DNA from: Gimesia algae
Lineage (GTDB): Bacteria; Planctomycetota; Planctomycetia; Planctomycetales; Planctomycetaceae
Direction: 5' to 3'
DNA: 64,000 bases
NCBI RefSeq assembly: GCF_007746795.1
Contig: NZ_CP036343.1
Coordinates: 5,493,357 to 5,557,356 of the forward strand
Shown here: piece after piece, positions 17,722-26,665 of the stretch
How positions within the stretch are numbered: position 1 is the first letter of the stretch
Layout of the letters: each line of letters starts with the position of its first letter
The notes under the pieces: generated by a model
Databases searched by the model: none
Seen by the model: only the letters and a program-made list of their open reading frames with translations
What the model was told of the DNA's origin: nothing
Program-made: the position numbers and the translations under genes

Positions 17722-18450
17722 ATGATTTCCCTTCCCGATCTGGCAGCATTACGTCGATTTGATACTCCCACGATCTGCAACGCGATTGAGCTGTTTGAAG
17801 TACGATCCCGGGCCGCGGGATATATGAATCGGGAGATTGCCGCCTGCTTTCCGGAATTCCCCCCGATGGTCGGTTACGCGGTCACCACTACCTTTCGTTC
17901 CTCAGCAGCAGCGGACAGTTCGGTCGATCCTGGAATCTCGGCCCGATTGATCAGTTCGTTCGCAGACTTACCCGGTCCGGCTGTGGTCGTCTTCCAGGAT
18001 CTGGATGATCCCCCGGCAGGCGCGACGTTCGGTGATGGGATGTGTCTGACTTATAAGACATTTGGTGCAGTCGGCCTGATTACATCCGGTGCCGCCCGCG
18101 ATATCGATAACGTCCGCGCCCTCGACTTCCCCTGCTTCAGTCATGGGATCATGAGCGGACACGGGTATTGCCACTTCGAAGCAACCGGCGTACCTGTCGA
18201 AGTGGGGGGACTCACCATCCAACCCGGCGATTTACTGCACGGCGACTGTAACGGCGTGGTCACGATTCCACATGAAATCGCCGCCGCTGTCCCTTATGCC
18301 TGCGAACAGTATCTCAAATATGAAGCGCTCGTACTTGATCCCCTGCGTGAAGGGTCGGCGGATCTGGCCCGGCATCAACGGGCAATCCAGGAAATGATCG
18401 CGCGACTCAACGAATTGAAAATCGAGCTGAAGACTATGATCCAGTCCTGA
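17722..18450 (+). CDS. RraA-like / 4-hydroxy-4-methyl-2-oxoglutarate aldolase family protein
   Basis: Key motifs are GDGMCLTYKTFGAVGLITSGAARDIDNVRALDFPCFSHG (the G-A-x-G...G-x-x-RD motif of the RraA/HMG-aldolase fold, with the substrate- and metal-binding Arg-Asp) and GDLLHGDCNGVVTIP. Members are either class II pyruvate aldolases or RNase E inhibitors. A GntR-linked catabolic locus favours aldolase-type chemistry on a sugar-acid-derived keto acid. I prefer ATG 17722, which has a GAGAACG site; ATG 17695 adds nine residues but has no ribosome site. It is the first gene of the plus-strand operon, 33 bases before the esterase gene. Confidence 0.8.
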   Translation: MISLPDLAALRRFDTPTICNAIELFEVRSRAAGYMNREIAACFPEFPPMVGYAVTTTFRSSAAADSSVDPGISARLISSFADLPGPAVVVFQDLDDPPAGATFGDGMCLTYKTFGAVGLITSGAARDIDNVRALDFPCFSHGIMSGHGYCHFEATGVPVEVGGLTIQPGDLLHGDCNGVVTIPHEIAAAVPYACEQYLKYEALVLDPLREGSADLARHQRAIQEMIARLNELKIELKTMIQS

Positions 18451-18483
18451 TAACGACAATAAATTTTTTTAACGAGATTCAGC

Positions 18484-19347
18484 ATGAATCAAATTTTTGT
18501 GAATCATTCATGGTGTCGGATTGTAACGACGCTCTCGATCCTGATCGGAATCAGTTCGTCGCAGCTCTTCTCAGCTGAAACAGAGACGTCTCCCCCGGAA
18601 AAAATCACGCGACACCAGTATTCTGATCCACAAACGGGCAAGAGTACTTCTTATCTGCTGTACCATCCCGACACAATGTCGAATAATAAACCAGCATCAC
18701 TGTTAATCTATCTGCACGGTGCGGGTGGATCGCTCAAAAGTTATAATTATTCACGCCAACCCTACCAGAAATTACGCAGTAAGTTGTCTCAACGTGAATT
18801 CTATGTCGTTGTTCCTGAACTGGGTAAACTGCACTTTATGAATGAAGCCGCGAAACAGGCCCTGGATGGTGTGACTGCGCAGGTCCTCAGCGAGCAGAAA
18901 ATCTCAAAAGATCGTGTGCACATTATGGGCACCAGCATGGGGGGAGGCTCGGCACTCGCTTACACCCTGCATCGCCCTGACCTGATCCGTTCCGTCTGTG
19001 CAGTCATGCCCATGACCGACTTTGCTGACTGGATCAAAGAGAACCCCCGCTACGCGAAACCGGTCACCGCCGCTTATGGCGGTTCACCTCAACAGGTACC
19101 CGATGCGTACCAGGCTAATTCAGCGATCCAAAACGTCGACACGTTCCAGAAAATTCCGGTGATGCTGATCCACGGCCTCAAAGACCGCACCGTGCTGCCC
19201 GGACACAGTCAGAAACTGGCAAATCGCTTACACAATAAACAGTATCACTGCGAACTGGTAATACTGGATGACCTCGCACACTCGGATGAAGTCATGCGCA
19301 GTGTGCAAATCAAAGCTGCTGATTTCTTCGAGAATGCCATGAAATAA
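18484..19347 (+). CDS. Secreted alpha/beta hydrolase (esterase)
   Basis: A leader with a hydrophobic core (IVTTLSILIGISSSQLFSAE) precedes a depolymerase-type hydrolase. The oxyanion strand is LLIYLHGAGGS, the nucleophile lies in IMGTSMGGGSALAYTLHRPD, the acid in IHGLKDRTVLP and the histidine in LDDLAHSDE. The likely role is periplasmic deacylation of a polysaccharide or aromatic ester. It mirrors the hydrolase at 16031-16879 on the other side of the regulator. The gene is followed after 29 bases by the propeller paralogue. Confidence 0.78.
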   Translation: MNQIFVNHSWCRIVTTLSILIGISSSQLFSAETETSPPEKITRHQYSDPQTGKSTSYLLYHPDTMSNNKPASLLIYLHGAGGSLKSYNYSRQPYQKLRSKLSQREFYVVVPELGKLHFMNEAAKQALDGVTAQVLSEQKISKDRVHIMGTSMGGGSALAYTLHRPDLIRSVCAVMPMTDFADWIKENPRYAKPVTAAYGGSPQQVPDAYQANSAIQNVDTFQKIPVMLIHGLKDRTVLPGHSQKLANRLHNKQYHCELVILDDLAHSDEVMRSVQIKAADFFENAMK

Positions 19348-19376
19348 TCCTCCGCTTCTTTACAGGACTGATCACA

Positions 19377-21035
19377 ATGTTGAGAACCAAACGACTGCGT
19401 TTCCCGCTAAGCCTGTTTCTCGTCTGCCTGCTGGCAGCGGTCAGTATCGGCCATGCTGAAGATGCGAAGCCACAGGCTCGAACACTGCTGCTCGTCGATG
19501 ATCATCACATTTTGTATCGCGCGGGGACTAAACGCGTTTTTCATCAGACGAGCGCCTATGCAGAAAATCCGGTCGTCCGGGAAGATCAGCCCTGGGAACT
19601 GGCTATCGCCTGGTCTTCGATTCATCGCAATCCACAGACAGGAATCTACCAGTTGTGGTACCAGGCGTACGCCGGCGGTCGCGACCCACGTAAGACGCGT
19701 CGCTGTGTCGTCTGTTATGCCGAATCGGAAGACGGCATCCACTTCACCAAACCCATGCTGAAACTGCACGATTTCAAAACTGACAGGAAACCCTGGGAGG
19801 ATTCCTTTCCGGAAACCAATATCGTGCTGCTGGCGTCGGGAGGTTATGGCGACCGCTATTGTAATTCGGTCCTGTTTGAACCGGAAGAAACGGACCCAGG
19901 CCGACGATATAAGATGCTGTATTATGACTTCTCTCCCGATGACAAAAAACAGGAATGGCCCGGCTGGCATGCCGCCTTTTCACCGGACGGTATTCACTGG
20001 TCGAAATCGCCACGTAATCCTCTCAACCAGACCGCTTACGGCGGACGTACACTACAGCCTCTGTTCGCTGAGGAAGATCCTTATAAAGAACAGTGGGACA
20101 AGCGTAAAAACTTCATGCGAAAGCAGTGGCTACTGCCGCTTTCAATGTCCGATGCGGTCGACGTGTTTTATGATCCGAAACAAAAAGAATACGCCGTCTA
20201 TGGGAAATGCTGGCTGAATGGGCCTGATGGAGGACTGGCCTGGAAACACGCGATGGCCCGTTCCAGCAGCAAGGATTTTCTCTCCTGGTCGGCTCCCGAA
20301 ATTGTCTGTTCTCCCGATGATCAGGACGCGACCAACACGGAATTTCATAACTCGCCCGTCTTCTTTTACAATGATTGCTACTTCTGCCTGAACCAGATTT
20401 TGCGGGCACGTGGCGAAGCAGTCGGTGCGAAAGCAGATCTGATGCATATCGAGCTGATGATCAGCCGCGACGGCATACACTGGGAACGCCCCTGTCGCGA
20501 TCTCTCATTTATTCCGCAACAGCCCTTTTCCAGTGGCGGCATCTTTACAAACGCGACGCCCGTGTTTCTGCAGGATTCGATTCGCTTCTATTATGGAGGC
20601 TACACCAGCGGTGCGATTGGGGGAGGCTCTAAACTGACTGACGCCAGCCAGCAGAGTGGCGTCGGGCTGGCGACATTACCCCTGGATCGATTTGCGGGAA
20701 TTCGTCCTGTGGAATTGAGTGCCCAGTCGACGTTAAAAAAGCCTCTTAAGAATATCGGTCAGGTCACACTCAAGCCACTGGAGCTGAAAGACATTCGGGA
20801 GATCACCGTAAATGCAGACGCGACGAAGGGCAAAATCCAGGTGGAACTGTTGACAGCCGCCGGTTTCCGGGTTCCCGGCTTTACGAAAACAGACGCAAAG
20901 CCTTTAACCGGTGATTCCCTGACACATCCGGTCGTTTGGAAAAAGCAGACCTTGAAGGATCTGCCTGCAGGCAAATATATGCTGCGACTGCATCTGGATC
21001 ACGCCGAGGTGTTTGCAGTGACATTAAAGAATTAA
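19377..21035 (+). CDS. Secreted glycosidase-like beta-propeller protein (paralogue 2)
   Basis: The 552-residue product has a signal peptide (FPLSLFLVCLLAAVSIGHAE) and the same blade signatures as the protein at 12816-14429: IYQLWYQAY, CYAESEDGIHFTKPMLKLHDF, RRYKMLYYDFSPDD, AAFSPDGIHWSKSP and LMISRDGIHWERPCRDLSF. The C-terminal beta-sandwich is shared as well (KIQVELLTAAGFRVPGF...LPAGKYMLRLHLDHAEVFAV). The recurrent Asp-Gly-Ile-His turns resemble Asp-box blades. Catalytic residues cannot be assigned with confidence. It ends the plus-strand operon and is convergent with the DUF6435-like gene, 15 bases apart. Confidence 0.7.
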   Translation: MLRTKRLRFPLSLFLVCLLAAVSIGHAEDAKPQARTLLLVDDHHILYRAGTKRVFHQTSAYAENPVVREDQPWELAIAWSSIHRNPQTGIYQLWYQAYAGGRDPRKTRRCVVCYAESEDGIHFTKPMLKLHDFKTDRKPWEDSFPETNIVLLASGGYGDRYCNSVLFEPEETDPGRRYKMLYYDFSPDDKKQEWPGWHAAFSPDGIHWSKSPRNPLNQTAYGGRTLQPLFAEEDPYKEQWDKRKNFMRKQWLLPLSMSDAVDVFYDPKQKEYAVYGKCWLNGPDGGLAWKHAMARSSSKDFLSWSAPEIVCSPDDQDATNTEFHNSPVFFYNDCYFCLNQILRARGEAVGAKADLMHIELMISRDGIHWERPCRDLSFIPQQPFSSGGIFTNATPVFLQDSIRFYYGGYTSGAIGGGSKLTDASQQSGVGLATLPLDRFAGIRPVELSAQSTLKKPLKNIGQVTLKPLELKDIREITVNADATKGKIQVELLTAAGFRVPGFTKTDAKPLTGDSLTHPVVWKKQTLKDLPAGKYMLRLHLDHAEVFAVTLKN

Positions 21036-21050
21036 ACAGTTACTGTTGTT

Positions 21051-21239
21051 TTATTTTCCTGTTTCCGAAGTCGATTCGGGTAGACTGTCGATTTCCTGCA
21101 GAATGCCTTCCGCATCCGACATCAGTTGCGCATAGCCCTGGATATTCCCATTTCGCTGGGCATCACGTGCCTGTTCCAGTTTGTGCGCATATTGAGTTTC
21201 CAGTTTTTTCCGCGGATCACGACGCAACCAACCAAACAT
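21051..21239 (-). CDS. Small DUF6435-like protein
   Basis: The 62-residue product MFGWLRRDPRKKLETQYAHKLEQARDAQRNGNIQGYAQLMSDAEGILQEID has the form of the short DUF6435/Lacal_2735-type proteins: an MFGxxxxDPxKKL start and two amphipathic helices. A TTG two codons upstream is in frame, but ATG 21239 gives the conserved N-terminus. Function is unknown in the family. It is transcribed convergently with the propeller gene and lies just downstream of the sigma-54 activator gene on the same strand. Confidence 0.7.
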   Translation of the reverse strand: MFGWLRRDPRKKLETQYAHKLEQARDAQRNGNIQGYAQLMSDAEGILQEIDSLPESTSETGK

Positions 21240-21365
21240 AATCAAGCTTTCGAACGAAATAGAAGTAAAGAAAACTGAGCTATTGTCCTTTTTTATAGAT
21301 GAAACAGCGACTTTGACAACCGCAGTATTTCTCGACTCGTTATTTAATCGTTCAATGTTACTTGA

Positions 21366-22754
21366 TCAAGAGTTGCCATTTCGTGAGAAGGAGTTGGCTT
21401 GTTCCCGGATGCCCCAGGCTTTGAGCTTTCTCTGCAATGTTCTGACAGACATACCCAGTGATTTCGCGGAATGAGTACGGTTACCATGATTGTAACTGAG
21501 TGTCTGCTGAATCGCTCTGCGTTCCAGTTCTTCCAGTCGGATGCCTTCGGGAATCATAATGCCATCATAGACGGCATCTCCATTCCGCAACATGTCAGGC
21601 AAATCGTCCAGCGTCAACAACCCGGATTCTGAGAGGACTATCATACTTTCCAGACAGTTACGTAACTGTCTCACATTTCCCGGCCAGGTATGCTTCACAA
21701 GATACTGCTGCAGTTCAGGAGACAATTCCGGTCTCTCTCGATGAACCTGTTTACAGATCTGATTCAAAAAGCTGTCTATCAGCAGCGCAATGTCCTCATT
21801 CCGCTCCCGCAGTGGCGGTAGTTTCAGATTGATTACATTCAAACGGTAATACAGGTCTTCTCGAAAACGACCTTCCTCAACCAGTTTCTCAAGATGGTGG
21901 CTGGTCGCGGCAACGACTCGCACGTCAACTTCTCGATCCTCATTACTGCCGATCGGCGTGATCGTGTGATTTTCCAGAACCCGCAGCAGTTTGGCCTGCG
22001 ACTCCAGTTTAAAATCGCCGATCTCATCAATGAACAGTGTGCCATGATGGGCCGCTTCAAAACGTCCTCGGCGGGATTCTGTCGCACCGGTAAACGAACC
22101 TTTGGTGTGACCAAACAGTTCGCTCTCCACCAGGTGTTCCGGAACGGCAGCCATATTAACGGTCACAAACTGTTCTGCTGCCCGCGGGCTGTTGCGATGC
22201 AGGGCCTCGGCAATCAGTTCTTTCCCTGTGCCTGATTCCCCAGTGATCAACACGGTACTGTCCGTCTGCGCCACACGCCGGGCATCCTCAAATATTTCCT
22301 GCATCGCCCTGGACTGCCCCACAATATTTTCAAAACCATATTGGGAAGTCCGCAGACGGGAGGGGTTTGTATGGGGAGCGATATTCCTGACAGATTGCAG
22401 GCAGGTAATAACGGAATTGATCAGTTTCTCGGAATTCACTGGCTTCTGAAGATAGTCAGCGGCACCGTGTTTCATCGCTGCGACCGCTGCATCGATATTG
22501 TCCGAACTCGACACCACAATACAGGGTGTTTTCGGATTGTGACTTTTCCAGTACTGTAACTGCTGCAGACTATCCTGATCATTTTGATCGAGATCAAGCA
22601 AGATCAGATCCACACTCTGTTCAATCTGGCGATTCTCCCGTTGTGCATGACTGACCGTGACAGAATGAAAATTATGCTGGCTTAAAAAATCAGACAGAGC
22701 GACCTCGCCTGCTTTTTTATCCTCAATGATCAAGATTGTCTGTTGTTTCAACAT
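21366..22754 (-). CDS. NtrC-family sigma-54-dependent response regulator
   Basis: ATG 22754 follows GGGAGCGG and starts MLKQQTILIIEDKKAGEV. I reject a longer frame that adds 45 residues. Domains: receiver (residues 1-120, phospho-acceptor candidate in LILLDLDQND, lysine in LQKPVN); AAA+ activator domain with Walker A GESGTGKE, the sigma-54-contacting loop KGSFTGATES and the Walker B region GTLFIDEIGD; and a Fis-type helix-turn-helix (HGNRTHSAKSLGMSVRTLQRKLKAWGI). The sigma loop reads GSFTGA instead of GAFTGA, a common variant. It is divergent from a gene with a good -24/-12 promoter, so direct control is likely. No histidine kinase gene is adjacent. Confidence 0.93.
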   Translation of the reverse strand: MLKQQTILIIEDKKAGEVALSDFLSQHNFHSVTVSHAQRENRQIEQSVDLILLDLDQNDQDSLQQLQYWKSHNPKTPCIVVSSSDNIDAAVAAMKHGAADYLQKPVNSEKLINSVITCLQSVRNIAPHTNPSRLRTSQYGFENIVGQSRAMQEIFEDARRVAQTDSTVLITGESGTGKELIAEALHRNSPRAAEQFVTVNMAAVPEHLVESELFGHTKGSFTGATESRRGRFEAAHHGTLFIDEIGDFKLESQAKLLRVLENHTITPIGSNEDREVDVRVVAATSHHLEKLVEEGRFREDLYYRLNVINLKLPPLRERNEDIALLIDSFLNQICKQVHRERPELSPELQQYLVKHTWPGNVRQLRNCLESMIVLSESGLLTLDDLPDMLRNGDAVYDGIMIPEGIRLEELERRAIQQTLSYNHGNRTHSAKSLGMSVRTLQRKLKAWGIREQANSFSRNGNS

Positions 22755-23006
22755 GTTCCGCTCCCTGCTGTAAGTTTGAAAACATTGGGTTGTATGTTTT
22801 GCAAAGCTTGTGCCATTACGGAAAGCTAATGATTTTAGCACTTTCGACCAATTCACCGCGGTAGTTTTTCGATCAGAGTGACCGCTCATCGATCAGACAA
22901 CCGGGCAATCTGACGCCTTGCCTGTCGTAGCGTTTCCCAGGCGAACAAAAAACCCGAACTGTATCAGAGGAACCCTGGTTCCCCTGATCAACATGGAATA
23001 TTTTTC

Positions 23007-23051
23007 TGTCACCGCAGCAAGATAATTCCAGATCTGTTCCAGGCGGTGACA
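23007..23051. promoter_or_regulatory. Candidate upstream activator site (inverted repeat)
   Basis: TGTCACCGC (23007-23015) and GCGGTGACA (23043-23051) are perfect 9-bp inverted arms with 27 bases between them. Their centre is about 110 bases upstream of the transcription start expected from the -24/-12 promoter, the usual place for enhancer sites of NtrC-type activators. Confidence 0.4.
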
Positions 23052-23114
23052 TTACGTCATTCAACACTACCAACACTACTAATTCAGTCGGATATCTACT
23101 CAAAAATGCATTGT

Positions 23115-23129
23115 TGGCATTCCAGTTGC
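23115..23129 (+). promoter_or_regulatory. Sigma-54 (-24/-12) promoter
   Basis: TGGCATTCCAGTTGC matches the RpoN consensus TGGCAC-N5-TTGC, with GG at 23116-23117 and GC at 23128-23129, exactly 12 bases apart. It lies 53 bases before the epimerase ATG and opposite a sigma-54 activator gene. Confidence 0.75.
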
Positions 23130-23181
23130 GGAACTTGCCAATGATCTTGCTTTATTCACCTCAACTGAAAGAGAGTAGAAC

Positions 23182-24291
23182 ATGAATCAACCAATGAACA
23201 AAAAGCCCGTACTATTAATCACAGGGGCCGAAGGACTGATCGGTTCTCGGCTGGTTAATGCGTTTTCAGAAGATTATGAAGTTGTCGCCTTCGATCTGGA
23301 ACCGCTTCCGGCTGAACAGGATCAGCATCAGGCAGACTGGATTCCCTGTGACCTGACAGATGATGCTCAAGTCGCCCGCGCACTGCTCACTCTCAAGCAA
23401 AGACACGGCGATCGCATTGCCAGTGTCATTCACCTGGCAGCCTACTATGATTTTTCTGGTGAACCGAGCCCCCTGTATCAGGACCTGACCGTAGAAGGAA
23501 CCAGACGATTACTACGCGGACTTCAGGAGTTTAAGGTGGAGCAGTTCGTATTTTCCAGTTCTCTGCTCGTTCAGGCTTCTTCTGAAGATGGTCAGCCAAT
23601 CCGGGAAACGTCTCCTGTCAATGCAGAATGGGATTATCCAAAGTCCAAACTGGCGGCGGAAGAAGTCATCCGGAAAGAAGCCCGTGACATCCCGGCAGTG
23701 ATCCTGCGTCTGGCGGGCGTCTATGATGAGGACTGCCACTCGATTCCCATCGCTCAGCAGATTGCCCGTTTATATGAAAAACAACTGGAAAGCTACTTTT
23801 TCCCCGGTGATATCACCTGTGGACAGTCATTTCTGCATCTGGATGACCTGGTGGCCTGTTTTCAGACAACAGTTGAACGGAGAATCAATCTGCCTCTGCA
23901 CAGCCTGTTCATCATCGGCGAAGAAGATCTGATGAGTTACGAAGAACTACAGGATAAGCTGGGGCTGTATCTGCATGGTGATCAGTGGCCCGCCATTCGG
24001 ATTCCGAAGGTGGCCGCCAAAGCCGGAGCCTGGATCAAAGATCAGATGTCCGACGCAGAAGATGCGCCTTTCATCAAACCCTGGATGATCGATCTGGCAG
24101 ATCAGAACTATCCGGTCAGCGTGCAACGCGCACGCGAGGTATTGGAATGGGAGCCTCGACATCAGCTCCGCAATACCCTTCCGGAAATGACCGAACGCCT
24201 GAAATCTGATCCGGAACGCTGGTATCAAATCAACGGTTTACCTGTTCCTCAAGAACTCGAACAACAGGACTCAACGGGAGTCCGAAAATGA
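23182..24291 (+). CDS. NAD-dependent epimerase/dehydratase family protein
   Basis: The N-terminus has the Rossmann motif [18 protein letters not shown], an acidic residue ending strand 2 (VVAFDLE), [14 protein letters not shown] and the catalytic pair in [14 protein letters not shown] (Tyr-x3-Lys). The extended SDR fold covers residues about 8-290. The C-terminal 80 residues are less conserved ([34 protein letters not shown]) and resemble the end of sugar-nucleotide epimerases. The substrate is unknown. It starts a likely operon with the VKOR-like, SPW and dehydrogenase genes, driven by the -24/-12 promoter. The stop overlaps the next start by four bases (ATGA). Confidence 0.85.
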   Translation: MNQPMNKKPVLLITGAEGLIGSRLVNAFSEDYEVVAFDLEPLPAEQDQHQADWIPCDLTDDAQVARALLTLKQRHGDRIASVIHLAAYYDFSGEPSPLYQDLTVEGTRRLLRGLQEFKVEQFVFSSSLLVQASSEDGQPIRETSPVNAEWDYPKSKLAAEEVIRKEARDIPAVILRLAGVYDEDCHSIPIAQQIARLYEKQLESYFFPGDITCGQSFLHLDDLVACFQTTVERRINLPLHSLFIIGEEDLMSYEELQDKLGLYLHGDQWPAIRIPKVAAKAGAWIKDQMSDAEDAPFIKPWMIDLADQNYPVSVQRAREVLEWEPRHQLRNTLPEMTERLKSDPERWYQINGLPVPQELEQQDSTGVRK

Positions 24292-24953
24292 GTCAGGCCA
24301 CGCTCAAAGGCTACCCGGCGGAACAAGCGGATCTGAACGTCACTGTTTCGCCGTTTCGATATAATCCCTCAGCGTGGTCTCAAAGGCTGCCGATTTGCAT
24401 TCTGGCGCTCGTCGCATTTGTGCTGGCGACGCACATGGCTTTATTTCAATGGCATCTGATAGAGTCACCCTGGGATCCGGTCTTTGGCGATCAGACGCGT
24501 CGCGTGCTGGAATCAGATGTGGCCCTGATGATGCATCGCTGGTTCGGCATTCCCGATGCCGCGCTGGGCGCATTAGCCTATCTGGGTGATGCGATCTTTG
24601 GTCTGGCTGGCTCGACCCGTCGCTGGCAGTATCGCCCCTGGCTGGTCATCCTGTTTGGAATCGACGTGATTCCGCTCGGGCTGGTCAGCGTGATACTGGT
24701 TATCTGCCAGGGGACCATCGTGGGACAGTGGTGCTTTCTCTGTCTGATGACAGCGTTGATTTCGCTGATTCTGGTGGTGATGGCCTACGACGAAGTTTAT
24801 GCTTCTGTCAAACTGCTGTATCTGGTCTGGAAACGAACGCATGACAAGCAATTACTCTGGTCGGTTCTGTGGGGACAGCCTTCAGAAATCGCAGACGAAA
24901 TCGCCAGTGAAATGGTGGGTGCTGCCTCAACGCCTGAGAAAGGAAACATCTAA
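24288..24953 (+). CDS. VKOR-like membrane protein with retained CxxC but no loop cysteines
   Basis: Four or five hydrophobic segments are visible. The pattern matches the vitamin K epoxide reductase family: [32 protein letters not shown] and [20 protein letters not shown]. The active-site pair is Cys149-Cys152 (WCFLC). The loop region where VKORs carry a second cysteine pair (residues 55-78) contains none. VKORs reoxidise periplasmic thiol oxidoreductases with quinone as acceptor; losing the shuttle cysteines suggests altered electron transfer or another role. It overlaps the epimerase gene by four bases and the SPW gene by one. Confidence 0.7.
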   Translation: MSQATLKGYPAEQADLNVTVSPFRYNPSAWSQRLPICILALVAFVLATHMALFQWHLIESPWDPVFGDQTRRVLESDVALMMHRWFGIPDAALGALAYLGDAIFGLAGSTRRWQYRPWLVILFGIDVIPLGLVSVILVICQGTIVGQWCFLCLMTALISLILVVMAYDEVYASVKLLYLVWKRTHDKQLLWSVLWGQPSEIADEIASEMVGAASTPEKGNI

Positions 24954-25321
24954 TGTGGTCGCGCGTCGTGGAATTCATGCTGGGATGCTGGCTGGCAATC
25001 AGCCCGTTTGTTTTCGGTCATGCTGAGTCACAAAGCATGCTCTGGTTTATGGACTGGCTTTGTGCGCTATTGATCATTTCCTTTGCGCTGCTCTCGTACT
25101 GGCAGCCCTTGCGTCACATCCATCTGGCAACCGCGTTCCTGGCGGTGCTGATGATCGGTTATGGCCGATTTGCCCAACCAGCGCAATTAATACCGGCAGA
25201 ACATGTAATACCAGCTTTGCAGAATCATATTCTGACCGGACTGTTACTGCTGATGTTCGCGCTGGTCCCCAACCATGCCAGTCAACCGCCACAAGGATGG
25301 TATCGCGAGTCGCACAACTGA
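24953..25321 (+). CDS. SPW-repeat membrane protein
   Basis: The 122-residue protein begins [25 protein letters not shown], the SPW motif form (W...G-W-L-x-x-SPF). It has about four transmembrane segments (LGCWLAISPFVFG, FMDWLCALLIISFALLSYW, LATAFLAVLMIGYG, ILTGLLLLMFALV). SPW proteins have no established function. The start codon shares a base with the VKOR-like stop (TAATG) after a GAGAAAGGA site, so translation is coupled. The gene belongs to the epimerase operon. Confidence 0.7.
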   Translation: MWSRVVEFMLGCWLAISPFVFGHAESQSMLWFMDWLCALLIISFALLSYWQPLRHIHLATAFLAVLMIGYGRFAQPAQLIPAEHVIPALQNHILTGLLLLMFALVPNHASQPPQGWYRESHN

Positions 25322-25359
25322 GTTCATTCGATTCGAGGGAAAAGAAGGACTAAACTAAA

Positions 25360-26595
25360 ATGGAATCAGCTATCAGCCCGTTTCTACACCCGGCCCTGGA
25401 TCGCCTGGGAGTCAGTGATGAAATGCGGCACCTGATGATCACCCCTTATCGCGAGGTCAAATTTGGACTGCCCCTGGTCTGTCATGAAGGAGGCTTGAAA
25501 CTCTACACCGGTTTTCGCGTGCAGCATAATCACAGTCGCGGTCCTTTTAAGGGGGGACTGCGATTTCACCCGGATGTCGACCTGGCTCACTTTCGAGATC
25601 TGGCTTCTGTGATGACCTGGAAGTGTGCGCTGGTTGATATTCCCTTCGGCGGTGCCAAAGGAGGAATCAATTGCAACCCTCATGAGTTGAACAGTTCTGA
25701 GTTGGAAGTTCTTACCAAACGGTTTGTGGATCGATTAGATGAAATGCTGGGGCCAGATCGGGATATCCCTGCCCCTGATATGGGAACCAGTCCCCGGGAA
25801 ATGGCCTGGATCATGGAAGCACATTCTAAGGATCATGGTTACGAGCCAGGAATTGTCACCGGAAAACCAATACAGTTGGGAGGCTCCCCCGGTCGACTGG
25901 CAGCAACGGGACGGGGAGTCGCGTTGGTGACATGCTGGGCCTGTGAAAATCTGGGGATCGAAGTGCAGGGCGCACGTATCGCCATTCAGGGTTTTGGCAA
26001 TGTAGGCAGTCATGCTGCGAATTTTCTACATGACTTCGGTGCAAAAGTGGTCGCCATCAGTAATCGACATAGTGGCTTCTACCAGGGTGACGGCCTGGAT
26101 ATTCCCGGTATCATCAAATCAAGAAATGAATCTGACGACGATCTTACACTACAGCAGATCGACTTCGCTGCCGGAGAAATTTCTAACGAAGAACTCCTCG
26201 CTTTGGATGTTGATATTCTGATTCCCGCTGCTGTCGAAGCAACCATCCATCAGAACAATGTCGACCAGCTTCGCGCTCGATTGATAGTAGAAGCAGCCAA
26301 TCTCCCCGTCACGGCTGAAGCCGACGCCACCCTGCAGGAACGAGGCATTCCTGTCATTCCGGATCTGCTGGCGAATGCGGGAGGAGTGACCGTCTCTTAT
26401 CTGGAGTGGGTTCAGAATCGACAGCGCTACAGTTGGACAGAAAGCGAAGTGAATAACAAACTGGAATCAACGTTGCACAATGCCTGGAAACAGTTGACTG
26501 AATCAGCGAAGTCAACGGGCAGCAGCAGACGGGAAGCGGCCTACACTATCGGGACGCAACGCGTCAAAGAAGCGATTGAACTGCGCGGATTTTGA
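25360..26595 (+). CDS. Glu/Leu/Phe/Val dehydrogenase (glutamate dehydrogenase type)
   Basis: The 411-residue protein matches the family along its whole length: substrate lysine region GPFKGGLRFHP (Lys64), catalytic Lys100 in DIPFGGAKGGI, PAPDMGTSPREMAWIMEAHS, GKPIQLGGSPGRLAATGRG, the dinucleotide site IAIQGFGNVGSHAA, and LANAGGVTVSYLEWVQNRQRYSW. The reaction is reversible oxidative deamination of an amino acid, most likely glutamate to 2-oxoglutarate, with NAD(P) in the cytoplasm. The start follows AAAAGAAGGAC. It is the last gene of the operon controlled from 23115. Confidence 0.92.
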   Translation: MESAISPFLHPALDRLGVSDEMRHLMITPYREVKFGLPLVCHEGGLKLYTGFRVQHNHSRGPFKGGLRFHPDVDLAHFRDLASVMTWKCALVDIPFGGAKGGINCNPHELNSSELEVLTKRFVDRLDEMLGPDRDIPAPDMGTSPREMAWIMEAHSKDHGYEPGIVTGKPIQLGGSPGRLAATGRGVALVTCWACENLGIEVQGARIAIQGFGNVGSHAANFLHDFGAKVVAISNRHSGFYQGDGLDIPGIIKSRNESDDDLTLQQIDFAAGEISNEELLALDVDILIPAAVEATIHQNNVDQLRARLIVEAANLPVTAEADATLQERGIPVIPDLLANAGGVTVSYLEWVQNRQRYSWTESEVNNKLESTLHNAWKQLTESAKSTGSSRREAAYTIGTQRVKEAIELRGF

Positions 26596-26665
26596 TGACA
26601 CGGCTCAAACGGACATGGAGTCGCTGCAATATAGCCAGATAGAGTCTCAACGAATCGTGAATCGC

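Larger units (their letters stand above)
22755..23181. other. Divergent control region of the sigma-54 locus
   Basis: About 430 bases separate the activator gene from the epimerase gene. They hold a 9-bp direct repeat (TCGATCAGA at 22869 and 22889, 20-bp period), a 9-bp inverted repeat (23007/23043), a tandem CAACACTAC repeat (23062-23079) and the -24/-12 promoter at 23115. No open frame looks coding. Confidence 0.55.
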
